NCBI GenBank assembly: GCA_016873655.1
Contig: VGWI01000020.1
Span: 1 to 32,154, forward strand
Origin: Lentisphaerota bacterium
GTDB lineage: Bacteria > Verrucomicrobiota > Kiritimatiellia > UBA8416 > VGWI01
DNA length: 32,154 bases
Reading direction: 5' to 3'
This document shows, piece by piece, positions 25,205 through 32,154 of the stretch; positions within the stretch are counted from its first letter, which is position 1, and the number at the start of each line of letters is the position of its first letter. A model generated the notes under the pieces. That model worked only from the letters and a program-made list of their open reading frames with translations, did no database searches and had not been told where the DNA came from. A program made the translations under genes and the position numbers.

Positions 25205-25808
25205 GCCTGCGCGGCTCCACCGCGATTCCGGCTTTCCGGATAAGCGGCTCTGATACATAACGGCAGTGAGGGCAGAGATTCATGCCCTTGGCGTCGAGTT
25301 CCTCCAGCGTGGCCGATTCCGAAAGAGCGCAGAGCGGCAACGGGCACGTCTTCATGCCGACAAGAGCCCCGACCATCCTCAGTGCTTCACGTTCGCTTCT
25401 CTGGACCGTGACCTCGTCGGTCCCGGGACTTCTCGGGCCGCGCGGCCTGTACCCGGCCAGGTTGACAACAGCGTATCCCTCCGATGAAACATCCAGCGCG
25501 TTGCTGCACACGGCGGACGGCTCGTCAAGAACCACCAGAACCAGCACGTCTCCCGCTTTCCTTGTCGCCCTGATCAGCGGCGTCATTCCCGCATCGGTTC
25601 CCGGAACGCCCGCATCCAGCAGAGAAACGGAAGTCGCACATGTGAACGACTCGCGTACGGCAGATGCCAGTCTCTCGCCAAGCTCCGCCTGCACGCCTCT
25701 TCCGCACATCACCGCCACACGCCCAACCGGCTCTCCAGCCCGCGATCCGCCATGGATAAGCAGAACCGCCCCCAATGCAACCAGCGCGCAAACAGACGCT
25801 TTCCGCAT
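25164..25808 (-). CDS. Secreted archaemetzincin-like protein lacking the zinc-protease motif
   Basis: A 214-aa exported protein. ATG 25808 is chosen because AAGGAG lies upstream and a signal peptide follows (RKASVCALVALGAVLLIHGG). Residues 108-190 align with the end of archaemetzincin (AMZ, peptidase M54): a segment EGYAVVNLAGYRP, then REALRMVGALVGMKTC (140-155), LCALSESATLEELDAKG and NLCPHC. In active AMZ the third block holds H-E-x-x-H-x-x-G-x-x-H-C; here the ligands read R144, M145, A148 and T154, so the catalytic zinc site is gone. The structural cysteines C155, C160, C179 and C182 are kept. I infer a pseudoprotease. It lies 19 bases after prmA and is probably co-transcribed with it. Confidence 0.7.
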   Translation of the reverse strand: MRKASVCALVALGAVLLIHGGSRAGEPVGRVAVMCGRGVQAELGERLASAVRESFTCATSVSLLDAGVPGTDAGMTPLIRATRKAGDVLVLVVLDEPSAVCSNALDVSSEGYAVVNLAGYRPRGPRSPGTDEVTVQRSEREALRMVGALVGMKTCPLPLCALSESATLEELDAKGMNLCPHCRYVSEPLIRKAGIAVEPRRLKVKEQPAPAEGD

Positions 25809-25827
25809 GTCACCGTCTCCTTTTCCG

Positions 25828-26718
25828 TTACGGCAGGCCATCCCCGACCGCAAGCAGTCCGCTCGACCACTCCGCCTCATCAATCCTGCGTACTTCATGA
25901 AAGCCATGCGCGGCGTAAGCTGCAAGAACATCCTGATACTGCGAGCTCAACACGCCGGCCAGCGCAAGCAGGCCCCTGGACAGCCCGGAGACCTTCGCCG
26001 CCTGCTCGACAAGAACCGGGGCGAGGATGTTGGCCGCCACCAGGTCGTAGCGCCGACCCGTACTCAAGAACGCAAGATCCGCCGCCCGGCACACGAACCG
26101 GGAGTCAACGCCGTTTGCGGCTGCGTTGACCAGCGCACAGTTCACCGCATCCGGATCAATGTCAACTGCCAGGACGTCGGAAATCTCCAGCTTCGCGGCG
26201 GCAATGGCCAGTATGCCGGACCCGCACCCGATATCCAGGAACGACCGCACACGTCCCCGGGCATGCATTTCGTCCAGGAAGACAAGACATGCCCTTGTGG
26301 TAGCGTGAAGCCCGGTCCCGAAACTCATTCCAGGGTCTATGGTGACTACACGGTCATCCCGCCGCGCAGGGAACTCTTCCCACGGGGGCCTCACAACAAT
26401 CCGGTCCGATACCCGTCTGGCATGGAAGAACTCCTTCCACGACTCTTTCCAGTCCCTGCCCGCAAGCGTTCTCGTGCCGACGGTGACCCCCTTCAGTCCC
26501 GAGGCCGCCACGGCTGTCCCGGCCTCTTCAGCCGCCCGATCCGCCTCAGCGCGGCTCTGGAGATACAGTTCAAACCTGGCAGCGCCAGTGTCTTCGTCCT
26601 CCCATCCGACGTACGCGGGGTCAATCGCCAGAACGAATTCGGAAAGGTCCTCGCCGGCCCTCCCCGAAATCTCGACCACGTACAGGTCGCCCTGTCCCTC
26701 ATCAACCGCGTCATCCAT
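25828..26718 (-). CDS. prmA: Ribosomal protein L11 methyltransferase
   Basis: A 296-aa SAM-dependent methyltransferase that trimethylates ribosomal protein L11. A divergent N-terminal substrate domain (DLYVVEISGRAGEDL) precedes the catalytic domain: DPGMSFGTGLHATTRACL is the PrmA signature. SAM motif I is FLDIGCGSGILAIAAAKL, followed by VLAVDIDPDAV, and AANILAPVL replaces the NPPY-type motif as normal for PrmA. ATG 26718 is preferred over 26784 because ACGGAGG lies 8 bases upstream. It is divergent from rsmE with 74 bases between start codons, and followed by the archaemetzincin-like gene. Confidence 0.93.
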   Translation of the reverse strand: MDDAVDEGQGDLYVVEISGRAGEDLSEFVLAIDPAYVGWEDEDTGAARFELYLQSRAEADRAAEEAGTAVAASGLKGVTVGTRTLAGRDWKESWKEFFHARRVSDRIVVRPPWEEFPARRDDRVVTIDPGMSFGTGLHATTRACLVFLDEMHARGRVRSFLDIGCGSGILAIAAAKLEISDVLAVDIDPDAVNCALVNAAANGVDSRFVCRAADLAFLSTGRRYDLVAANILAPVLVEQAAKVSGLSRGLLALAGVLSSQYQDVLAAYAAHGFHEVRRIDEAEWSSGLLAVGDGLP

Positions 26719-26792
26719 GCAACAGCCTCCGTTAGCATTCCAGGCTCGCACAAACGATCCGCACTGTTCAACATTCTCCAGCAAAGAACAAC

Positions 26793-27554
26793 ATGAACAT
26801 GCTGCTCCTGAAGGAAGATGAAGTGTCGGCGGACGGCCGCGTGTCTCTATCCGGCCCGCGCGCGGAGAAACTGCTTCGCGATGTGGGCGTGGTGTCCGGC
26901 ATGAAGATAAGCGTCGGCATAGTCAACGGCCATGCCGGCTCCGCCGAAGTCCTGGCCACGGGTCCAGGGCACGTCGAACTGGCCTGCGGATTTGACGGCA
27001 CACCCACACCTGGCGCCTCGGGAATCACCCTTCTCCTCGCTCCTCCGCGGCCAAAAGTCATGAAGAGACTCTGGGCCCCTCTTTCGGCGCTCGGCGTGGA
27101 ACGCATCGTCCTGACGATGGCGCGAGGCGTGCGTCCCGAATACACTGCCACCCACTGGCTCTTGCGCGAGCACTTCGAGCCGCTTCTGTTCGAAGGGCTG
27201 GAACAGTCCTGCCGCACCGTCCCTCCCATCGTATCGTTTCACTCACGGTTCCAGGCGGCAATTGACGAGCTTGGCCCACCCGCCGCCTGCGCCGCCAGGC
27301 TCATGGCGGACCCTTCGGCGGAAATTCCTCTGCTGGACGCCGTCAGCCCTCGCGCCTCCAACGTCGTCCTCGCGGTGGGGCCCGAGACCGGATGGGCAGG
27401 AGGGGAACGCGAAATCATGATCGGAAGCGGCTTCGCGCCGTGCTGCCTCGGCCACCACCCGCAGAGAACCGATGTCGCATGCCTCGCCCTGCTTGGGGCC
27501 GTTGCCGCCGCCCTTCAGGCGGGAGGACGGCAACGCAACCCTGGACCGACGTAG
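26793..27554 (+). CDS. rsmE: 16S rRNA m3U1498 methyltransferase
   Basis: A 253-aa SPOUT-family RNA methyltransferase. A PUA-like N-terminal domain (to about 75; RVSLSGPRAEKLLRDVGVV) is followed by the knotted catalytic domain: LLLAPPRPKVMKRLWAPLSALGVERIVL, RGVRPEY, the AVGPETGW-GGE motif and a C-terminal RTDVACLALLGA. In most RsmE the last motif is L-x-x-x-I-L-R-x-E-T-A; here LGHHPQRTDVA is divergent, though the knot motifs are intact. Usually rsmE follows prmA on one strand; here the two genes are divergent neighbours. No Shine-Dalgarno is evident at ATG 26793; a second ATG two codons on is possible. Confidence 0.9.
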   Translation: MNMLLLKEDEVSADGRVSLSGPRAEKLLRDVGVVSGMKISVGIVNGHAGSAEVLATGPGHVELACGFDGTPTPGASGITLLLAPPRPKVMKRLWAPLSALGVERIVLTMARGVRPEYTATHWLLREHFEPLLFEGLEQSCRTVPPIVSFHSRFQAAIDELGPPAACAARLMADPSAEIPLLDAVSPRASNVVLAVGPETGWAGGEREIMIGSGFAPCCLGHHPQRTDVACLALLGAVAAALQAGGRQRNPGPT

Positions 27555-27566
27555 CGCCGGAGGCCT

Positions 27567-28505
27567 TCAGAAATTCAGCACAACACCGCCCTCGATACCG
27601 GCGTATTCGCCCGTGATCTGAGGAATGATCGGCCAGTCGGTGTAGACGTCGCCGTCCTGGTTGGCACTTTCCACCCCGCCGCTGTCCGCTATCAGGCTTG
27701 CGGAACGTATCGCCCCGAAAATCCCGACTGTTTCGTTGATCTGCCAGTTCACGGACGCGTTGATGAGCACGCCAAGTCCCGATGCCTCATGGGAGAAGCG
27801 GTAATTGCGCAGCATCCAGTCGCCGTCGCCCTCGGCATGCATGTCCGGCATGAACACGGCATCGAGCTTCACGGTTACGCCTTCAACAACCTGCAACGAC
27901 GCAAGCGCGCCGACCCTGAACCCGGAGAATTCCACCTTGTAGGTCGAAATCGGCCCGGGAATGAAGAACCGGTCAGTGCCGTATTCGTATGAAGCGTCAA
28001 GGTTCCTGTCATCGTAGTCGAAGCTCTGCATTCCGTACCCGGCGAACACACCTATCTCCAGCGACGCCAGCAGATCGCTTTCGACATCCGCCAGCGGCCT
28101 GAACGCCGCCACCGCGTCCAGATCCCAGATGGAGACGTCAGCATCGCTGTCGCACTCGCTGTAGTGGGAACGCAGTCCCGGAAAATCAAGATAGTCCGAG
28201 TCCTTGCTGGTTCCTTCGTAGGCAAGCTGCGTCGAATAACGCCCCCTCGCGCGAACATCAAAACTCCGGCTTGTGAACAGAGGCGCAGACGCCCTGATCT
28301 CGGCAAGAATGCCGTCCATCGGATACTCCAGCTCTGAGATCACCCAGATCGGACTGCCAACCTGGAAACCGCATTGCCCCGAACTCATCCACACCGACGC
28401 CTCCACGCTGTACCCGCCGCCGGAGGAGGCGGAAACGGAAGTTCCCGGGAAGACGAGACCTGCCGCACAGGCTGCGATGAGCGTGATCGGATAGAAGCGT
28501 TTCAT
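27567..28505 (-). CDS. Predicted outer-membrane beta-barrel protein
   Basis: A 312-aa protein with a signal peptide (KRFYPITLIAACAAGLVFPG, cleaved near SVSA). Then come alternating amphipathic beta strands with aromatic girdle residues, for example YSVEASVWMSSG, SPIWVISELEYPM, SFDVRARGRYSTQLAY and IGVFAGYGMQSFDYDD. It ends in Phe (GGVVLNF), the signal for outer-membrane barrel assembly. The strand and loop pattern, with acidic loops, resembles barrels of the omptin/Protochlamydia outer-membrane type, but catalytic omptin residues were not identified. AAAGGAGGT 8 bases before ATG 28505 is the strongest ribosome-binding site in the window, suggesting high expression. Monocistronic; function unknown. 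Confidence 0.7.
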   Translation of the reverse strand: MKRFYPITLIAACAAGLVFPGTSVSASSGGGYSVEASVWMSSGQCGFQVGSPIWVISELEYPMDGILAEIRASAPLFTSRSFDVRARGRYSTQLAYEGTSKDSDYLDFPGLRSHYSECDSDADVSIWDLDAVAAFRPLADVESDLLASLEIGVFAGYGMQSFDYDDRNLDASYEYGTDRFFIPGPISTYKVEFSGFRVGALASLQVVEGVTVKLDAVFMPDMHAEGDGDWMLRNYRFSHEASGLGVLINASVNWQINETVGIFGAIRSASLIADSGGVESANQDGDVYTDWPIIPQITGEYAGIEGGVVLNF

Positions 28506-28862
28506 GTGAGTACCTCCTTTGGTTCTGTGCGCGGGAATATACCAGCGCCCCCCCTTTCCGGTCCATCCAAACCGCGCAACCCGGTGTCCATCGCGAGCCC
28601 TGCGCGCGTACCTTGCTCAAGGCAAACAGCGCAAACGGCTCCGCAAACCGACGCGATCCAGAGCTGAACCGCATCCCGCGGCGCGGCCTCTCCCGTGTCG
28701 GCGCCGGTGATGCGCCCGCGGGCGGAATCGTGTTCCCGCAGACGAAAACGACAAATCGTTTGACCGGCGGGTCCCTGTCGCTAACATGCGGCGGTGTCTC
28801 GTAACGCCTTCCCGGTGCTGCGGCGAGGAGAAGGCATCCGACTCAAGCAAGCGGGGTGCATC
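28506..28862 (+). other. Divergent intergenic region, no gene found
   Basis: 357 bases between the outer-membrane barrel gene (-) and the PurF-like gene (+). No open frame looks coding and no RNA gene was recognised. A run of C (about 28545-28555) and a GC-rich block near 28670-28735 are present. A possible promoter for the plus-strand gene is listed separately. Confidence 0.5.
28760..28787 (+). promoter_or_regulatory. Candidate promoter of the PurF-like gene
   Basis: TTGACC (28760-28765), a 16-base spacer and TAACAT (28782-28787) lie 75 bases before ATG 28863. The -35 is near consensus. By-eye match. Confidence 0.35.
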
Positions 28863-30266
28863 ATGGGCGGGTTTTTCGGCGTTTCTTCGCGGGATGATTG
28901 CATAACCGACCTCTTCTACGGCACTGACTACCACTCGCACCTCGGAACACGCCGCGGCGGCATGGCCGTCCTGGGCAGGAAACGCTTTGCGCGATGCATT
29001 CACGACATCACCAACGCCCAGTTCAGAAGCAAGTTCGAGCACGATATCCAGCACTTGAGGGGACCGACAGGCATAGGCGTGATCAGCGACACCGAAGACC
29101 AGCCTGTGTTGGTCAGGTCCCACCTGGGCGACTACGCGATAGTAACCGTCGGACGCATCAACAACGCCCAGGAACTGGCGGATAAGGCCTTCGCCAGCCG
29201 GCATACGCACTTCGCCGAGATGAGCGACAACGAAATCAATCCGACCGAACTCGTGTCATCGCTGATCAACCAGGGGAAGACCTTTGTTGACGGAATCGCC
29301 CGTGCTCAATCCGCGATAGAGGGATCGTGCTCCATGCTTCTCCTCACACGCGAAGGCATATACGCGGCCCGTGACCGTCTCGGCCGCACCCCGGTCATAG
29401 TCGGACGCAAGGCCGGTTCGACCGCCGTCACCATGGAGACCTGTTCCTTCCCGAACCTTGGCTACACGACCGTGCGCGATCTCGGCCCGGGCGAGGTCGT
29501 TCTCGTCACCGCGAAGGGCGCCAGAACGGTTAAGCCGGCCGGAAAGCGCACGCAGATATGCGCATTCCTATGGGTCTACTACGGCTATCCGGCCTCGTCC
29601 TACGAAGGCGTGAACGTCGAGGAGGCGCGTTGCAGATGCGGCGAGATGCTTGCCGGCCGATGCCCGGCGAAGGTTGACATGGTGGCCGGCATCCCGGACT
29701 CAGGCACCGGCCACGCGATCGGGTATTCCAACGCCGCCGGAATCCCGCACGGCCGGCCGTTCGTCAAGTACACGCCGACTTGGCCCAGGAGTTTCATGCC
29801 GCAGGACCAGGAACAGCGTGACCTCGTGGCAAGGATGAAGTTGATCCCCGTGGCCGAGATCATCCGAAAAAAAAGACTGCTGTTCTGCGAAGACTCCATC
29901 GTGCGTGGAACACAGTTGAAGGATACCGTCTGCCGCCTTTTCCGCAGCGGCGCAAGGGAGGTCCACATGCGACCCGCCTGTCCACCGCTCATCTACGGCT
30001 GCAAGTTTCTTAACTTCTCACGAAGCAGGTCGGAACTCGACCTGGCTGCAAGGACCGCCATCCAGAAACTCGAAGGCGGACGCGACGTGGATCACCTGAA
30101 GGAATATGCCGACCCTTCCTCGGACAGGCACGCGGCCATGGTGGAGGAGATCAGGAAGCGGCTTGGGCTTACCTCGCTGGCATACCAGCGCCTCGACGAC
30201 CTCGTCGCGGCAATCGGCCTGCCACGCGAGAAGCTTTGCACCTACTGCTGGAGCGGCGAAGAATAG
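28863..30266 (+). CDS. Amidophosphoribosyltransferase-like protein (PurF family) without nucleophile Cys
   Basis: A 467-aa PurF-family protein. The N-terminal Ntn-hydrolase domain starts MGGFFGVSSRDDCITDLFYG and has HLGTRRGGMA. True PurF starts MCG, with Cys as the glutaminase nucleophile; here it is Gly, and no upstream start restores a Cys. The C-terminal phosphoribosyltransferase domain is intact: AGIPDSGTGHAIGYSN, then the PRPP motif LLFCEDSIVRGTQLKD (339-354). Cysteines C233, C380, C459 and C462 (the last two in CTYC) match the positions of the Fe-S ligands of Bacillus-type PurF. ATG 28863 is chosen from the family N-terminus; the frame is open to 28794. It may use free ammonia or have another role; similar MGGFFG proteins occur in other anaerobes (from memory). 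Confidence 0.85.
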   Translation: MGGFFGVSSRDDCITDLFYGTDYHSHLGTRRGGMAVLGRKRFARCIHDITNAQFRSKFEHDIQHLRGPTGIGVISDTEDQPVLVRSHLGDYAIVTVGRINNAQELADKAFASRHTHFAEMSDNEINPTELVSSLINQGKTFVDGIARAQSAIEGSCSMLLLTREGIYAARDRLGRTPVIVGRKAGSTAVTMETCSFPNLGYTTVRDLGPGEVVLVTAKGARTVKPAGKRTQICAFLWVYYGYPASSYEGVNVEEARCRCGEMLAGRCPAKVDMVAGIPDSGTGHAIGYSNAAGIPHGRPFVKYTPTWPRSFMPQDQEQRDLVARMKLIPVAEIIRKKRLLFCEDSIVRGTQLKDTVCRLFRSGAREVHMRPACPPLIYGCKFLNFSRSRSELDLAARTAIQKLEGGRDVDHLKEYADPSSDRHAAMVEEIRKRLGLTSLAYQRLDDLVAAIGLPREKLCTYCWSGEE

Positions 30267-30380
30267 TCAGTTGTTCGCTGTTGAGTGTTCAGGAGCACGG
30301 TCTCCCCGGCCGCATACCGATGGATCCATGCAGCCGGCCGCCCAGTAACTGCCATTCGCGGTATTGATGGGTTTTTCTTC

Positions 30381-30410
30381 TTGGGAAGGCATCCACAGTT
30401 TGCATACTAT
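30381..30410 (+). promoter_or_regulatory. Candidate promoter of the small lipoprotein
   Basis: TTGGGA (30381-30386), an 18-base spacer and TACTAT (30405-30410) end 8 bases before ATG 30419. There is no Shine-Dalgarno, so a leaderless message is implied. By-eye match. Confidence 0.3.
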
Positions 30411-30418
30411 CTCCGCTG

Positions 30419-30796
30419 ATGATTTCAGCATCACAACTGCGTCCGATCTTTGCGCTCTTCGCGATCTTCATCGTTGCGGCGGGAACAGTCGCGTGCGACG
30501 GGTCAAAACTCCCTTCCCGCTCCACCATCTTCAAACTGGCCGTCGCGTCGGCAGGCGAGGAAGGACTTCTCCCGTCCGACGCAACGATCCTGCCCGTGGA
30601 GGAGTCCATCTTCAGCATCGGCAAGAACGCGGCGCGCGTTGACCTCGCCTACATGCCTTCGGGCGAATCGTCCGGCGTCATCCGCCACAGCATCTGTTTC
30701 AAGCGGGTGGCGATGACATGGCGGTTTGAACGGGCTTACCCGACACCGACCTATACCGACCCGGCTCAGTCGGCGCCGGCACCCGAAGTGCGCTGA
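30419..30796 (+). CDS. Small putative lipoprotein
   Basis: A 125-aa protein with a signal sequence (PIFALFAIFIVAAGTVAC) ending in a lipobox-like AGTVAC, so C26 would be the lipidated residue. The mature part is about 100 residues with two or three predicted strands (ARVDLAYMP, SGVIRHSICFKRVAMTWRFERAY) and a Pro-rich tail. It matches no family I know. Third-position GC and the clear signal peptide support it as a real gene. It stands alone between the PurF-like gene and the Gfo/Idh/MocA gene. Confidence 0.6.
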   Translation: MISASQLRPIFALFAIFIVAAGTVACDGSKLPSRSTIFKLAVASAGEEGLLPSDATILPVEESIFSIGKNAARVDLAYMPSGESSGVIRHSICFKRVAMTWRFERAYPTPTYTDPAQSAPAPEVR

Positions 30797-30904
30797 CAAT
30801 CCGACCTGTTTCTGTTTGCAAATCCGGCCGCCGCGCCACTATCTTCGCTCCCACGGTCGGCGAAGCGTGCCCGTAGTCGGCCGGCATCAAGGGAGGAACC
30901 GAGC

Positions 30905-32059
30905 ATGAAGAACCGCAGGCTTCGCATGGGGATGGTCGGGGGCGCCGTCGGCGCGTTCATCGGTCCTGTTCACAGAATGGCCGCCACGTTGGACGGCGAG
31001 GCCGAACTTGTTGCAGGCGCATTTTCCTCCAATCCCGCCAAGTCGAGGAAAACCGGCGGTGAATTGATGCTGGATCCACGTCGCACCTACGACAGCTACC
31101 GCGAAATGATCGCGAAGGAATCGAAACTGCCACCTGGCGAGCGGGTGGATTTCGTTTCGATCGTCACACCCAACGCGTCCCATTTCGACATCGCGTCCGC
31201 CTTCCTGAAGGCCGGGTTCAACGTCGTGTGCGACAAGCCGATGACCACATCCCTGAAACAGGCGAAGGACCTGCACCGTCTTGTGCGGAAAACCGGCAAG
31301 GTCTTCGCACTGACGCACAATTACACCGGCTACCCGATGGTCAAGCAGGCGCGCCACATGTGCGGCAAGGGCATGCTCGGCAAGATCAACAAGGTCGTCG
31401 TCGAGTATCCGCAGGGCTGGATGGCCGGGTTCATCACCAATCCCGGCAACGCGATCGGAATGTGGCGCATGGACCCGAAAATAGCCGGCGGCTCCTGCTG
31501 CATCGGCGACATCGGCATCCACGCCGAGAACCTCGTCCGGTACATAACCGGCCTGGAAGTGGAGGAGCTCTGCGCCGACTTGAGCACGTTCGTGAAGATC
31601 AACAAACTTGAGGACGACGGCAATATCCTCATCCACTACAAGGGCGGTGCGCGTGGAATCCTCTACGCCTCGCAGATATCGGCCGGAGAGGAAAACCCTC
31701 TCTCCATACGCGTGTACGGCACCAAACTCGGACTGGAATGGCGACAAGAAGACCCGAACTATCTGCACGTCAAAGACCCGGCCGGCTACCGCACGCGCTA
31801 CTCCAAGGGCAACGATTACCTCTGCCCCGAGGCAAAAGGGGCGGCCAGGCTGATCTGGGGTCATCCGGACGGCTTCATAGAGGCGTTCGCCAATATCTAC
31901 CGCGAAGCCTACCGCGGCATCCGCGCGGAGATTGCAGGCAAACGCATGCCGGTGTGCGATCACCCCACTTCGCTGGACGGCGTGGTCGGACTCGCCTTCA
32001 TCGAAACGGTTCTGGCAAGCGGCAGGTCGCGCTCCAAGTGGACCCGGATGAAGTCGTAA
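30905..32059 (+). CDS. Gfo/Idh/MocA family oxidoreductase
   Basis: A 384-aa NAD(P)-dependent oxidoreductase acting on a sugar, inositol or similar polyol. The N-terminal Rossmann fold opens RLRMGMVGGAVGAFIGPVHR, followed by FVSIVTPNASHFDIASAFLKAGFNVVCDKPMTTS, where CDKP carries the conserved catalytic-region Lys. The C-terminal domain has the GGSCCIGDIGIHAENLVRYITG segment with D and H in the usual G-D-x-x-x-H pattern. GGGAGGA lies 9 bases upstream of ATG 30905. A second member of the family starts 22 bases after its stop, so this is probably a sugar-catabolism or modification operon running out of the window. The substrate cannot be assigned. Confidence 0.9.
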   Translation: MKNRRLRMGMVGGAVGAFIGPVHRMAATLDGEAELVAGAFSSNPAKSRKTGGELMLDPRRTYDSYREMIAKESKLPPGERVDFVSIVTPNASHFDIASAFLKAGFNVVCDKPMTTSLKQAKDLHRLVRKTGKVFALTHNYTGYPMVKQARHMCGKGMLGKINKVVVEYPQGWMAGFITNPGNAIGMWRMDPKIAGGSCCIGDIGIHAENLVRYITGLEVEELCADLSTFVKINKLEDDGNILIHYKGGARGILYASQISAGEENPLSIRVYGTKLGLEWRQEDPNYLHVKDPAGYRTRYSKGNDYLCPEAKGAARLIWGHPDGFIEAFANIYREAYRGIRAEIAGKRMPVCDHPTSLDGVVGLAFIETVLASGRSRSKWTRMKS

Positions 32060-32081
32060 ATTCCCGCGCGTCAGGTTGTGC

Positions 32082-32154
32082 GTGAGAAGACGCAGCATTC
32101 GGAAAATCAGGATAGGAATAATCGGCGCTGGCGGAATGGCGCGATACCACGTGA
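32082..32154 (+). CDS. Gfo/Idh/MocA family oxidoreductase, 5' end only
   Basis: A GTG at 32082 opens a frame to the window edge: a basic lead, then IRIGIIGAGGMARYHV, the G-x-G-x-x-A nucleotide loop of a second Gfo/Idh/MocA oxidoreductase. An in-frame TTG at 32076 is an alternative start. It follows the previous oxidoreductase by 22 bases, so the two are likely co-transcribed. Only about 24 residues are visible. Confidence 0.7.
   Translation, partial: MRRRSIRKIRIGIIGAGGMARYHV

Noticed and set aside
25282-26796. 504-codon plus-strand frame opposite prmA and the archaemetzincin-like gene
   Set aside because: Antisense to two genes with clear motifs and ribosome-binding sites.
30887-32098. 403-codon minus-strand frame opposite the Gfo/Idh/MocA gene
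   Set aside because: Shadow frame; the plus strand has the Rossmann motif and a good ribosome-binding site.

Overview
The window is a GC-rich bacterial chromosome segment with densely packed genes on both strands. It encodes a Gram-negative cell: lipobox lipoproteins, a C-terminal-Phe outer-membrane barrel, alanine racemase and LuxR-type signalling. Several genes point to the PVC superphylum, most plausibly a Kiritimatiellota/Lentisphaerota-like uncultured anaerobe: type III glutamine synthetase, a eukaryote-type UDP-sugar pyrophosphorylase, a four-subunit 2-oxoacid:ferredoxin oxidoreductase, an archaemetzincin-like protein, large membrane-TPR proteins, a sulfatase remnant and tandem Gfo/Idh/MocA oxidoreductases. 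This placement is inference from gene content, not phylogeny.

Layout. 1-147 is the 3' end of a transposase. 257-2659 (+) carries a PlsC-like acyltransferase, a small conserved protein and alanine racemase. These converge on a minus-strand group, 6682-2667: TPR lipoprotein, CvpA-like membrane protein and DnaG primase. A tRNA-Arg(CCG) at 6872-6948 is followed by a decayed GIY-YIG nuclease fragment, a cysteine-cluster protein and an orphan NarL-type response regulator (-). Glutamine synthetase III (8540-10657, -) has a clear intrinsic terminator and a near-consensus sigma-54 promoter. Upstream of it is a frameshifted sulfatase relic, then a DUF456 membrane protein.

The most unusual part is 11974-15552 (+): an RyR-domain protein, a Nudix-like protein with a degenerate catalytic box, a Nudix hydrolase with an intact box, and a 746-aa protein joining an aminoglycoside-phosphotransferase-like kinase domain to a C-terminal TPR-S (DUF4071) domain. 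These families are associated with nucleotide-centred signalling or conflict systems, and the tight spacing suggests one functional unit.

Next comes korDABC (15693-18289), a complete 2-oxoacid:ferredoxin oxidoreductase operon. It is translationally coupled to a secreted ankyrin-repeat/SUMF1-like fusion (18286-19638). 21053-19668 (-) is the UDP-sugar pyrophosphorylase and 24249-21085 (-) a 1054-aa membrane-TPR protein. 24389-27554 holds RNA and ribosome modification genes (RsuA/RluB-type pseudouridine synthase, PrmA, RsmE) with a secreted pseudo-archaemetzincin among them. The right end has an outer-membrane protein, a PurF-like protein lacking the N-terminal nucleophile Cys, a small lipoprotein, and two Gfo/Idh/MocA oxidoreductases, the second cut by the window edge.

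All assignments are read from motifs by eye; no database search was run.
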